Assembly: GCA_022360105.1 (NCBI GenBank)
Contig: JAKSDL010000583.1
Span: 1 to 21,667, forward strand
Direction of reading: 5' to 3'
Length of the DNA: 21,667 nt
Origin: Pseudomonadota bacterium
GTDB lineage: Bacteria > SAR324 > XYD2-FULL-50-16 > JAHJRI01
Both the position numbers and the translations under genes were made by a program. The notes below the pieces were generated by a model. That model saw only the letters and a program-made list of their open reading frames with translations. It was not told the origin of the DNA and did no database searches. Positions 7,548 to 19,800 of this stretch are shown here, one piece after another (positions within the stretch are counted from its first letter, which is position 1; each line of letters starts with the position of its first letter).

Positions 7548-8549
7548 TTATTCAAATTCTCCACTGGCTGGAGGAACATATACTTTTTTAGTTACTTTTA
7601 TTGCCTGGTTTCCTTTGTAACTGCCTTGAAACCCCATGAATTTGGTAACGCCTTCGACATTAATTTCCAGGGGTTTGTTAACCTCCTGGTTAAGAGGGAT
7701 GATATCGCCTATTTTCAATTTTAGAAAGTCTCGTACCGAGAGTTCCGCTTCACCCAATTCCACCAGCAGATTTACATAAGCTTCCTGGATGTTTTCTCTG
7801 AAACGGTTTCCCCAAACCGTATCTTCTTCGTTTTGATCTGCTTGAAAACCTGAATCAAGTTTACTTCGAATAGGTTCGATCATGGAATACGGTACGCAAA
7901 TAGTCAGTGTCATGGGCGCTTTTCCCATTTCCACGTCAAAAGTAATCACCACAACAACTTCACTTTGTGGCACGATGGCAACAAACTGTGGATTGATTTC
8001 AGCTCGCGTATAGGTAATTTGAACAGGAAACACCGGCCTCCACGCAACTTGAAGGTCTTCCAGGGCACTAATAACGGTTCGTTTTACCAGTTTTTGCTCA
8101 ATGGCCGTAAAATCCCGACCTTCAGCTTTTACCTCCAGCTCGCCGGTGCCTCCGTACATGATATCTACCAGGTTAAAGACCAGGCGGGTCTCCAACACCA
8201 TAATGGCATTTCCCCTCAAGGGATTCATGCGGAAAAGGTTGAGTGATGAGGGTACGGGAAGGGTTTTTAGGAATTCACCAAATTTTATCAATTCAGTGGA
8301 ACGAACACTGATGTCCACAACCTTGCGCAAGGCTCCGGAAAGGGTAAGGCGGAACATTCTGACAAAACGGTCATGAATGATTTCCAGGGTAGGCATCCGC
8401 CCACGTATGATTCGATCTTGGCTGGTCAGGTCATAGGGAATGACGGCGTTGTCATCGATATCGGGCATATCGAATTCATCTTCCATATCCCCGCCTTCAA
8501 TTCCTTTTAACAACGCATCAACTTCTGTTTGCGATAGTACCTGTGACAT
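7548..8549 (-). CDS. fliM: Flagellar motor switch protein FliM
   Basis: 333 aa, normal length. FliM forms the C-ring middle layer with FliG and FliN and receives CheY-P to reverse rotation. The N-terminus has the CheY-P docking motif (LSQTEVDALL, residues 5-14). The middle CheC-like domain, which contacts FliG, carries the loop MYGGTGE (131-137). The C-terminal FliN-like SpoA domain covers about 255-327 (VRDFLKLKIGDIIPL then KFMGFQGSYKGNQAIKV). AAAGGG upstream of the ATG is a good ribosome site. It is preceded on the same strand by a PilZ protein, a sensible partner because PilZ proteins such as YcgR brake the motor through FliG/FliM in other bacteria. No other flagellar gene is in the window, so flagellar loci are scattered in this genome. 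Confidence 0.97.
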   Translation of the reverse strand: MSQVLSQTEVDALLKGIEGGDMEDEFDMPDIDDNAVIPYDLTSQDRIIRGRMPTLEIIHDRFVRMFRLTLSGALRKVVDISVRSTELIKFGEFLKTLPVPSSLNLFRMNPLRGNAIMVLETRLVFNLVDIMYGGTGELEVKAEGRDFTAIEQKLVKRTVISALEDLQVAWRPVFPVQITYTRAEINPQFVAIVPQSEVVVVITFDVEMGKAPMTLTICVPYSMIEPIRSKLDSGFQADQNEEDTVWGNRFRENIQEAYVNLLVELGEAELSVRDFLKLKIGDIIPLNQEVNKPLEINVEGVTKFMGFQGSYKGNQAIKVTKKVYVPPASGEFE

Positions 8550-8621
8550 TTTTTCCCTTTTCGCTACATTAACTGTTTAAACCAAAATACAATGACAACA
8601 ACCGAATCAAAGCAGATCTCT

Positions 8622-8640
8622 ACAATTCCTTGTGAATTGT
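8622..8640. repeat. Perfect inverted repeat upstream of fliM
   Basis: ACAATTC at 8622-8628 and GAATTGT at 8634-8640 are exact complements around a 5-base centre. It lies about 75 bases before the fliM ATG in the pilZ-fliM gap. It is not followed by a T-run on the minus strand, so an operator or an RNA-processing hairpin fits better than a terminator. Confidence 0.45.
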
Positions 8641-8731
8641 CACTTTACCAAGAATTGCGGTGAAAACCGGCACTTCGACATTCTCCGACTTTTCAGGCTT
8701 TTCAATTTAATGCAAAGGGAATTCCAATCTA

Positions 8732-9280
8732 TCAGCTCATTAGAGAATGCCAGATCTCTTCATCCACCTCGTCAAAGAATTTACATCCCACCTTATATTT
8801 GCCATTATAGTCCACAACCCTGGCTACTTCAAACTCAAAATCCAGTACCGAGGTATCCTGTTCTATTGGATCTTTGATTGACGCAGTCAGTGAAACTCCC
8901 ACCTCAAATGCTCGATTACTGATAAAACTCAAACCGCCTGCCGAGTAGTCAAAGAGCGGATAGACAACTTCTTTTTCGCCATCGATGAGGCTGATGTTAC
9001 CATTCGCAATATAACGTTTATGTTTTCGAATTTTGGCGTAGTATTCCTCGGAGAATTCTTCATCTTCCAATGGCTGGTCGGTATCTATATCGCCCAACGG
9101 TAAATCGTCAGCAATACCTTCAGCGTCTTCAATGCTGACTGTATCACCAAGGGACGTTCCCTGGTCTGAAAGCTCTTCATCATCCAATATGGTTATGATT
9201 ACGTTTGCCTTCCGTTTGATGTTCAGAGGCTCAATAAGGTGCAGCTTATTATTTTTAAAAATACCTTTGATAGAAAACAT
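8732..9280 (-). CDS. PilZ-domain protein with AF2212/DUF104-like N-terminus
   Basis: 182 aa. The C-terminal part (about 84-182) is a PilZ domain, a c-di-GMP receptor: it has RxxxR as RKHKR (Arg85, Arg89) and D-x-S-x-x-G as DYSAGG (Asp111, Ser113, Gly116), all ligand residues intact. Residues 1-33 resemble the small AF2212/DUF104 beta-barrel fold (I-x-G-I-F-x-N-x-x-L-x-x-x-E-P-L, then a hydrophobic NVIITIL strand), better known from stand-alone archaeal and cyanobacterial proteins. An acidic linker (34-80) joins the two. It lacks the YcgR-type N domain. It is 182 bases upstream of fliM on the same strand, so c-di-GMP control of the flagellar motor is a natural inference. AAGGA precedes the ATG by about 6 bases. 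PilZ call is secure, the N-terminal assignment is tentative. Confidence 0.88.
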   Translation of the reverse strand: MFSIKGIFKNNKLHLIEPLNIKRKANVIITILDDEELSDQGTSLGDTVSIEDAEGIADDLPLGDIDTDQPLEDEEFSEEYYAKIRKHKRYIANGNISLIDGEKEVVYPLFDYSAGGLSFISNRAFEVGVSLTASIKDPIEQDTSVLDFEFEVARVVDYNGKYKVGCKFFDEVDEEIWHSLMS

Positions 9281-9572
9281 TGAAATCCTTTTATTCAGTT
9301 ATACGGAATGAAACCGCGTCCGAAGTCAAAAGTCTTGATACGCCCTGATCATAGCAAATTAAAACGCCTTTTGCCTACTTTCACTTGAATATAAAATCAA
9401 CAAAGTAGACCTGGGAATACAGATACTTTCCTGCCAATACTCGTCTTGCAAGTTTTACGAAGTACATCTTGACTTACTTGCTTTTTTTAGCCGGAAAAGC
9501 AGTTATATCCCATTTTACCAATAGCTTACTCTCCATTTAACAAACATAATATACCTTTGCAAACCAATAAAA

Positions 9573-12907
<3,335 letters not shown>

Positions 12908-12941
12908 CTATTTTTGAAGATAAAGTGTCGATGTATCGATA

Positions 12942-12965
12942 TGCTCTTAAAATCGATAAAGAGCA
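12942..12965. repeat. Inverted repeat upstream of tgt
   Basis: TGCTCTT at 12942-12948 and AAGAGCA at 12959-12965 are exact complements around a 10-base centre. ATCGATA occurs twice in the same orientation (12935-12941 and 12952-12958), 17 bases apart. The site lies between tgt and the divergent reductase gene and could be an operator or a leader hairpin. No function is shown. Confidence 0.4.
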
Positions 12966-13050
12966 CATTGTTCATCAATTTATGACCAAACTGGATTGGA
13001 AGTTAACTTGATTCAAATCCGGTTTTTTAAAAACTACAATTTGGATTCTT

Positions 13051-13080
13051 GCCTGATATTTTAGAATAATGATTGTAAGG
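13051..13080 (+). promoter_or_regulatory. Possible promoter for the CoA-disulfide reductase gene
   Basis: TTGGAT at 13051-13056 and AATAAT at 13075-13080 are 18 bases apart, about 118 bases before the ATG at 13198. Both hexamers deviate from consensus, so confidence is low. Confidence 0.3.
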
Positions 13081-13197
13081 ATAAAAATGCAAATGCACCA
13101 GAGCTCAAGTCAAGCCAAACGAGAGATAATTGCTTTACAAGCTTGCACATACAATAGGTCGGGGTAGCAGGAAATTTTATTATCAAAGGATCGAATC

Positions 13198-14919
13198 ATG
13201 GAAAAGATTGTTGTCATAGGAGCTGTAGCAGCAGGACCAAAAACGGCTTGTCATGCTAAAAGGCTAATGCCGGAGGCGGATATATTGTTAATTGATCAGG
13301 ATAATCTGATTTCCTATGGAGGTTGCGGCATCCCTTATTATATCGGAGGTGAGGTCGGTGATGAAACAGCTCTCCGTTCTACCAGTTTTCACGCTGTACG
13401 CGATGAAGTATTTTTTCATGAAGCAAAGGGTCTCAGGGTAAAAATCAAAACCAAGGTACTCTCCATCAACAGGGAAGCCAGGACTATCCTCGTTGAAGAT
13501 ATTGCAACCAGAAAGCAAGAGGAAATTCCCTACGATAAGCTGGTCATTGCAACCGGAAGTCAACCAAACCTGATACCCATTAAAGGACTGTCTTCAAAAG
13601 GAGTTTTTACAATTGGCAGCCTTCACAGTGCCATGGGAGTCCAAAAATGGTTATCCAAGGATGGCGTCAATAATGTTGTGGTTGTAGGCGGCGGTGCCAT
13701 CGGTATAGAAATGGCTGAAGGCATTGAAGATATGTGGGGATTGGACACCACTATTGTTGAGTATATGCCCCAACTGCTGCCTAATATCATCGACTGGCAG
13801 TTTGCAGAAATGCTGAAACAGCACTTGGAAGAGAACAACGTTAAGGTTTTCACGGGAGAAGCTGTTACCGCCATCAAAGCAGATGAAAATGGTTTGGTAA
13901 AATCAGTCATCACGGACAAACGAACCTTGGAGGCTGATCTGGTGATTATGGCTGCTGGCGTTCGCCCCAGGGATCAACTGGCCAAAGAAGCCGGACTTCA
14001 TGTGGCTCCAAAGGGTGGTATTGTTGTAAACAACAGAATGCAAACTTCCGATCCTAATATTTATGCCGCCGGAGACTGTGTTGAGTCCTTGAATCTCGTT
14101 TCCGGAAAAAGGATGTTCGCCCCTCTCGGCTCATTGGCAAACAGGCAAGGCCGAGTAGTCGGTGATAACTTGGCAGGCATACCCAGCACATTTAACGGAA
14201 TCACGGGGAGCTTTATCATGAAAGCATTTGAAACCTGCGTCGGTTCTACGGGACTAAGTTATCAAGCGGCGCTGGCTGAGGGGTTTGACGCCGAACAGGT
14301 TATTACCATTCAATCGGACAGGGCACATTTTTTGCCAAATCAGGAAAACATGCCACTGATAATGGTTGTGGATAAGTCAAATCGAAAAGTACTCGGTGTT
14401 CAGGGATTCGGCCCCATGGGCGATGGTGTTATGGCAAGGATTAATGCCGCGGCAGGATTACTGGCTAAAAATGCTGTGATTGAAGATTTCAGTAATTTGG
14501 AAATGGCTTATGCCCCTCCTTTTTCAACCGCTGTGGACGCATTAAACGCAACAGCCAATGTAGCTGATAACCTGGTGCGTGGCAGGTTTAGACAGGATTC
14601 CATCAAAGGATTCATTGAATGGTTAAAAGATCCTTCCCGCAAGCCTGAATGGATTGCCCTTGATACCCGGTCCAACAGCGATTCTCAGCCTTTCAGGGAT
14701 GCCTATGGAGAACGGTGGCTTAACATACCCTATCCTGAAATGAGAGCACGATATCAAGAACTGCCAAAGGAAAAAGAACTAATTATCATTTGTGGTGCCG
14801 GTACCAGATCCTATGAAGTGCAGATTTTTCTGGACAGTGTCGGATACACCAACACAAAAGTTTTGGGAGGTGGCTTGATGGTACTTCGAAGACTGGGGTT
14901 GGTCGATCTGCCCGGATAA
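13198..14919 (+). CDS. CoA-disulfide/persulfide reductase fused to rhodanese (CoADR-Rhd)
   Basis: 573 aa. FAD- and NAD(P)H-dependent pyridine nucleotide-disulfide oxidoreductase joined to a rhodanese domain, the layout of bacterial NADH-dependent persulfide reductases and CoADR-Rhd enzymes. FAD binding starts at VVIGAVAAGPK (residues 5-15). The single redox Cys is Cys43 in YGGCGIPYY, as in CoA-disulfide reductase. The NAD site is VVVVGGGAIGIE near 160, and the second FAD motif is IYAAGDC near 295. The rhodanese domain covers about 470-573 with active Cys532 in CGAGTRS. Likely role: reducing CoA or protein persulfides and disulfides in sulfur or redox stress metabolism in the cytosol; whether CoA is the substrate is not shown. 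AAAGGA precedes the ATG. It is followed by a strong hairpin and the convergent DAHP synthase, so it is probably monocistronic. Confidence 0.9.
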   Translation: MEKIVVIGAVAAGPKTACHAKRLMPEADILLIDQDNLISYGGCGIPYYIGGEVGDETALRSTSFHAVRDEVFFHEAKGLRVKIKTKVLSINREARTILVEDIATRKQEEIPYDKLVIATGSQPNLIPIKGLSSKGVFTIGSLHSAMGVQKWLSKDGVNNVVVVGGGAIGIEMAEGIEDMWGLDTTIVEYMPQLLPNIIDWQFAEMLKQHLEENNVKVFTGEAVTAIKADENGLVKSVITDKRTLEADLVIMAAGVRPRDQLAKEAGLHVAPKGGIVVNNRMQTSDPNIYAAGDCVESLNLVSGKRMFAPLGSLANRQGRVVGDNLAGIPSTFNGITGSFIMKAFETCVGSTGLSYQAALAEGFDAEQVITIQSDRAHFLPNQENMPLIMVVDKSNRKVLGVQGFGPMGDGVMARINAAAGLLAKNAVIEDFSNLEMAYAPPFSTAVDALNATANVADNLVRGRFRQDSIKGFIEWLKDPSRKPEWIALDTRSNSDSQPFRDAYGERWLNIPYPEMRARYQELPKEKELIIICGAGTRSYEVQIFLDSVGYTNTKVLGGGLMVLRRLGLVDLPG

Positions 14920-14934
14920 TCCCTGCAGGTAGAT

Positions 14935-14965
14935 GAGCATCGCATGGTTTTTGCGATGCTCCGTT
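14935..14965 (+). terminator. Hairpin terminator after the CoADR-Rhd gene
   Basis: GAGCATCGCA at 14935-14944 and TGCGATGCTC at 14952-14961 form a perfect 10-bp stem with a 7-base loop, followed by CGTTTT. It begins 15 bases after the stop at 14919. The T-run is short, so termination may be partial. It lies in the convergent gap and has no T-run for the opposite strand. Confidence 0.8.
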
Positions 14966-14974
14966 TTCCGGGCA

Positions 14975-16321
14975 TCAACGTTTCAATAGATCCGAAATCA
15001 GAAATGCCAGTTCAAGGCTTTGTTGGGCGTTTAACCGCGGATCACAAGACGTCGCATAGTTATTCTCCAGGTGATGATCCTTGATTTCCTGGGCCCCACC
15101 AATACACTCGGTGACATCTTTACCGGTCAATTCGAAATGCACACCGCCCGGTACCGTTCCCTCCGCATGATGTATTTCAAAAAAGCTTCGTATTTCCCGC
15201 AAAATGTCATAAAAATTCCTGGTTTTATAATTGGAATCCGACGTGTAGGTGTTTCCGTGCATGGGGTCGCAGCTCCAGAGAACGTTGGCTCCGAAGTCCG
15301 TTATATTTCGTATCAACGAAGGAAGCATGTCCTCCACTTTGTCCTTTCCAAATCTGGTAATCAGAATGATTCTGCCACATTCGTTCTCAGGATTAAGAAT
15401 GTCAAGAATGCGCTTGATTTCATCAACATCGTGATTGGGACCAATTTTAATGCCAATCGGATTGTGCACACCGCGTAGAAACTCCACATGGGCTCCGTCT
15501 ACCTGCCGTGTTCTGTCACCAATCCAAAGCATATGTGCACTACAATTGTACCACTTTCCTGTCAGTGAATCCTGACGAGTCAGGGCTGACTCGTAACCCA
15601 GCAGCAAAGCTTCATGAGATGTATAAAAATTGACTTCGCTGAGCTGTGGCATTTTCCTGGTATCCAATCCTATCACCTTCATAAATGTGAGGGCCTTTTC
15701 AATCTGAGATGCCAATTCTTCATATGATTTCCCTTCTTTGGATTGCTTTACAAATTCCTTATTCCAGGAATGGACCCTGTCCAGCGAGGCATATCCGCCC
15801 CTGGTAAAAGCTCTCAGGATGTTAAGACTGGATGCCGCGTGAAAGTAACCTTCCAGCAATCGATTACTATCGGGTTTTCTGGCTTCCTCGGAAAATGAGG
15901 CCTGGTTTACCATATCGCCCCTAAAACTTGGTAATTCAACACCATTTTTGGACTCAATCGGACTGGATCTCGGTTTAGCGTACTGCCCGGCAATCCTGCC
16001 AACTTTTATTACAGGTTTCTCGCCGGCATAGGTGAGTACCACAGCCATTTGCAGAATGACTTTCATCGTTTCCCTGATAGTCGGGGCTTTGCATTCATGA
16101 AATTCTTCAGCACAATCGCCACCTTGAAGCAGAAAAGCATTCCCCTTGGTCGCTTCTGACAGGAATTCTCTTAATTTTCTGATTTCTCCTGCGAAAACCA
16201 GGGGCGGCAAATCGGTTATCTGTTGTAGGACCTGTTGGTGTTGATGCTTATCAGGCCAGTCCACTTGTTGCATGGCAGGAAACGACTTCCAGGAGTCCTT
16301 GCTCCATTCTGAGTTGCTCAT
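14975..16321 (-). CDS. 3-deoxy-7-phosphoheptulonate synthase, class II (plant/mycobacterial type)
   Basis: 448 aa, usual class II length (about 440-470). It condenses erythrose 4-phosphate and phosphoenolpyruvate to DAHP, the first shikimate step. Motifs in order: WPD near residue 22, the metal Cys70 in LLQGGDCAEEF, GRIAGQYAKPRS, FRGDMVN, NILRAFT, YTSHEALLLGYE, WIGDRTRQ, GAHVEFLRG, IGIKIGP, WSCDPMHGNT, the metal-site HFELTG and TECIGG, and ending CDPRLN. All are class II hallmarks, with no sign of decay. It has no extra regulatory domain. The stop is 13 bases past the hairpin stem of the convergent neighbour. No promoter or strong Shine-Dalgarno sequence is evident before the ATG. It is not linked to other aro genes here. 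Confidence 0.96.
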   Translation of the reverse strand: MSNSEWSKDSWKSFPAMQQVDWPDKHQHQQVLQQITDLPPLVFAGEIRKLREFLSEATKGNAFLLQGGDCAEEFHECKAPTIRETMKVILQMAVVLTYAGEKPVIKVGRIAGQYAKPRSSPIESKNGVELPSFRGDMVNQASFSEEARKPDSNRLLEGYFHAASSLNILRAFTRGGYASLDRVHSWNKEFVKQSKEGKSYEELASQIEKALTFMKVIGLDTRKMPQLSEVNFYTSHEALLLGYESALTRQDSLTGKWYNCSAHMLWIGDRTRQVDGAHVEFLRGVHNPIGIKIGPNHDVDEIKRILDILNPENECGRIILITRFGKDKVEDMLPSLIRNITDFGANVLWSCDPMHGNTYTSDSNYKTRNFYDILREIRSFFEIHHAEGTVPGGVHFELTGKDVTECIGGAQEIKDHHLENNYATSCDPRLNAQQSLELAFLISDLLKR

Positions 16322-16457
16322 AATAGTTTAATGATATGAATTTTAGAACGATATATATTCCCGAAAAATCAAAGGTTCGAAAACGCACAAACGAGCTGGA
16401 TTGAATATGGACTACAGGCAGGCTTGGTGGAGCTTTGGCTGCGCAAACCAGATGATT

Positions 16458-16479
16458 AACGTGATCAGAATTTCACGTT
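16458..16479. repeat. Inverted repeat in the long intergenic gap
   Basis: AACGTGA at 16458-16464 and TCACGTT at 16473-16479 are exact complements around an 8-base centre. No T-run follows on either strand, so an operator-like site is possible. It is far from both gene starts (about 137 and 396 bases). Confidence 0.35.
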
Positions 16480-16775
16480 GGTGTAAACCGATATTCTTTT
16501 TTACCGCTAACAGCTAGATATCATGGTAAAGAGTCGGGATAAAACTGACAATTGTTTTCATTCCAACCGATTGTGACCATGTTCTACTGCCAATGTTCTT
16601 ATCAATTATGATTAAAAGTTGCTGCAAAATCATGTTTAAAGCGGTTTTATCCAATTACAAACAAAAATGGAAATGTTCCCAAAATTGGCCTATACTGGAG
16701 ATTAAAAATCGACAAAACGTGACTTTTCTTTTTGATCTATTTTACTTTCTAAAAAGATAATGATGGCAATGTTAG

Positions 16776-16803
16776 TTGATTTTTTGCTAATATTACTTAT
16801 AAT
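16776..16803 (+). promoter_or_regulatory. Near-consensus sigma70 promoter for the acidic pseudo-receiver/ftsW unit
   Basis: TTGATT at 16776-16781 and a perfect TATAAT at 16798-16803 are 16 bases apart. Transcription would start near 16810, giving a leader of about 65 bases to the ATG at 16875. The -10 covers the in-frame TTG at 16803, which therefore cannot be the start codon. Confidence 0.65.
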
Positions 16804-16874
16804 TGGTGCTTAAACAACCTACAATTCCTTTGTTCTTTATTCATCAGCTTCCAAAACGAGAAGAGAGTATCTCC

Positions 16875-19800
16875 ATGCACAAGTCTATTTTGGTTTTAGA
16901 AGAAAGCCGGATGGTTCATGAGCTATTTGAATCCGCACTTCCCGAAGACTATATCAGTTGGGAAGTTAATCACGAATCCACTCCGGACAAATATCTGCAA
17001 AAAGCCGAAGAAACGAATCCGGATATCATCTTTCTCAGCAACCAGGATAAAGAAAGGAATTACAATACCGTTAAACAATTAAAATCCTCACCCGAATTCA
17101 GCCACACCCCTATCTTACTGTTTACTTCCGCCAAAGACACCCTGGATGAGAGCCATTTGCAGTCCATTGGAGTAAAAGGATTTGTACGCAAACCGTTTGA
17201 GACCTCCACTCTGCAAAAACAGATCAATGTTGTTCTCAAAGAACAGGAGCAAGAGAAAGTAGACAGCCACAAGGACCGATTAAAAGACATAAATGTTGTT
17301 GATGATGATTTGATGGACCTCCTGGGTGGTCAGGGAAAACCGGAAGTGTCCCTGGATGAACTTGAAGAAGAGCTTGATCCAACCCTGCAACTGATTCCCG
17401 AAGATTCCGAGGAAGATGAGGAAACAGAAGAAACGGAATTGCTGGCTATGGATGATTCAGGTGAACTGGAACAGGCAGAATTTATTGATGACGAGATAGA
17501 CAGCAACCTGGATCTGGATGCTGAAAATGATCTGGAAATTGAGGACATAGAGGACGATATAGAACTCGGTGAATTAGACGACGAATCCGATTTTATGGAT
17601 CTGGATGATGATCCAATGACCGCTGTCGATTTGGAGCCGGATGATCAATTTATACGAACCATTCAGGTTGTTGAAGCTGACAATACCGATTTGCAAGAGC
17701 CCCTGTTGAATGTCCCGGAAGACAATAATGATCTTGGATTCATGGAGCTTCACGTTGTTCCCCTGAGAAGTGAAAAAATCAAAAGCCATGTCGTAGAAAC
17801 CATCACTGAAGATTTTGATGAAGAAGAATTTGTTAAAAAACACGCACCAGTTGAGCTGGAAGATGATTTTATGAGTACGGATTCCGAAATCATCATGGAC
17901 ATCACACAAGATGGGGATGAAGGAGATATAGAAATACCTCATGAAGAAATTGTTGAAGATTTTTATGAGGGTGATGATGATCTGGATGCAGAAGCGGAAG
18001 TAGAGGAAGAAGAATTGTTGGAACTCTCTATTGAAGGGATGAACGGGGAGCTTTCCGATGAATTACCTGTAGATAGGGAAGGAGAAGCCGTCGTAGCGAT
18101 TGAAGAGCTTGACGATTCTGAAGATTCCATCGAAGAGATAAACATTCCAGAAATGGATCTTCCGGAAGATATAGATGACATTGAGCTGGTGTCCCAAGAT
18201 GATGAATTAACCGATGAAGGCGAGCTTGCGACCGTATCACAGGATGATGAGGTCGATTTTTCTACTGCCGATGATGGTGTTGATGTGGAGATAGATTTTC
18301 ACAGCAACCCCATGCCCGAGCCCACTGAACTTGATGAGCCACAGCCCGTTTTCAGTGCCTTTGACGAAGACGAGGTAGATGAAGAAAGTCTTACAGTTAG
18401 TGAGCTGGAAAAGAGACGTTCGGATCAACTTGACATAGAGCTGGAAGAAATAGCCGCTGCTGGCTCCGAGGAGGCATCCTCTACGATACAAGAGATGATC
18501 GGTTTTCGGCAGGTCATGAAAGCAAAGTATGACATACCTGAAGAGGATCTGGAAGTTGACGATCTGGCAGATGGTGTTACCGATGAGATTGGAGAAGATG
18601 AAGATCTGTTTTCTGAAGTAGAAGGCAGCTTCGCGGATGAGGAGGAAGCCGGAGATCTTCTGGATGAAGAAATGGATCTTATGCCTGAACTGTCAGAAGA
18701 TGATACCCCGGGCGAGCCTGAAGACTTTGCAGATGACAACACTGAATTGGAAGAGCCGACACTGATGACGGAACTTCCTGAAGAAGAGGATTCTCTGTCG
18801 GATACCATGGAAGAAAGTGAAAATAGTATTCTTGCTGAGTTGCCTGACAGTGATGATCAAGACGATTTCAGTCCGCTTCCTGAAGAATTCTCAGATGAAG
18901 ACGATGCCACCTTGCTGGCTGAGCTGCCGGAGGAAGACACCGAAAGCGAAATCGGCCCATTGATCGAAGAAGCTGACGAAGAGGATGCTTTGCTGGCTGA
19001 GTTGCCAGATGAAGAAGGTGAAACAGATGATCTGTTCATGGAGGAGGCATCCGAAGATGAACTTTCGCTGGTGGAAGAGATACCTGAGCCCTCAGAATCA
19101 CAATTAATGGATGATACTGTTGACGATCTGGATATCCCGGACAGTCCCGGGGATTTATTGCTGGATGTCGATGAATCCAACGCTGAGGAGACAGACAACC
19201 TCGATCTGCTAACCGATGAAATCGATGACGAGACGGAAGAAGATGATCTGGCACTACTCAGCGATGAAGTCGACACTTCGGATGTGGAAGACGAGCAGTT
19301 GGATGACATCGATCTCTTATCTGACATGGATGACGAGGAGCCTGTTATTGAAGTTGAAACCGAAAACAGCGTATTTGAAGAATCAGCCAGTCCCGTTATC
19401 GATGACACCGATGATGACATGTTCACCGAACCTCCCGATCTGCCAATGGCAGAAGCGCTTGATGATGATATGTCAGGTGATGATGACATCTTTGCCAGTT
19501 CAGACGATGACGCAGACGCTCTGATGGAACCGACGCATCTTTCGGATGGTGAACAAACCGACCTGCTTTCCATCGATGAAGACGATTCCTTAGAACTTGA
19601 TGGACCAATGGAGGAAATAGAGCTGTTATCAGATGATACATCAGAAGAAGATGAAGACAACCTGTTTCAAGCCGATGATGAAACAGATGAGGATATGGAG
19701 ACCCTGGCAATTGATGAAGACGATTCTTTAGATGATACTACACTGGAAATGCCTGAAGAGCTTGTATCAGAGACTGAAGCTGAATTCGATGCAACAGCAT

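Larger units (their letters stand above)
16322..16874. other. Long intergenic region between the DAHP synthase and the acidic-protein gene
   Basis: 553 bases with no supported gene. It holds a near-consensus promoter for the rightward gene (listed separately) and a second weaker candidate, TTGATC at 16732-16737 with GATAAT at 16756-16761 (18-base spacing). It also has an exact inverted repeat, AACGTGA at 16458-16464 and TCACGTT at 16473-16479. The left side must contain the DAHP synthase promoter, which I could not place. Its length is unusual for this compact segment. Confidence 0.6.

Noticed and set aside
8632..8877. 81-aa plus-strand frame across the pilZ-fliM gap
   Set aside because: It overlaps the conserved end of the PilZ gene, lacks a ribosome site and has no family signal.
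9480..9512. 7-bp repeat TGCTTTT/AAAAGCA after rnr considered as a terminator
   Set aside because: AT-rich weak stem with no T-run downstream on the rnr strand.
16366..16380. GGTTCGAAA, reminiscent of a tRNA T-arm
   Set aside because: No matching stem, acceptor arm or anticodon arm around it; no tRNA is supported anywhere in the window.
16803..16874. TTG start extending the acidic protein by 24 residues
   Set aside because: The TTG lies inside the perfect TATAAT of the promoter, so it would not be on the transcript; ATG 16875 has a better ribosome site.
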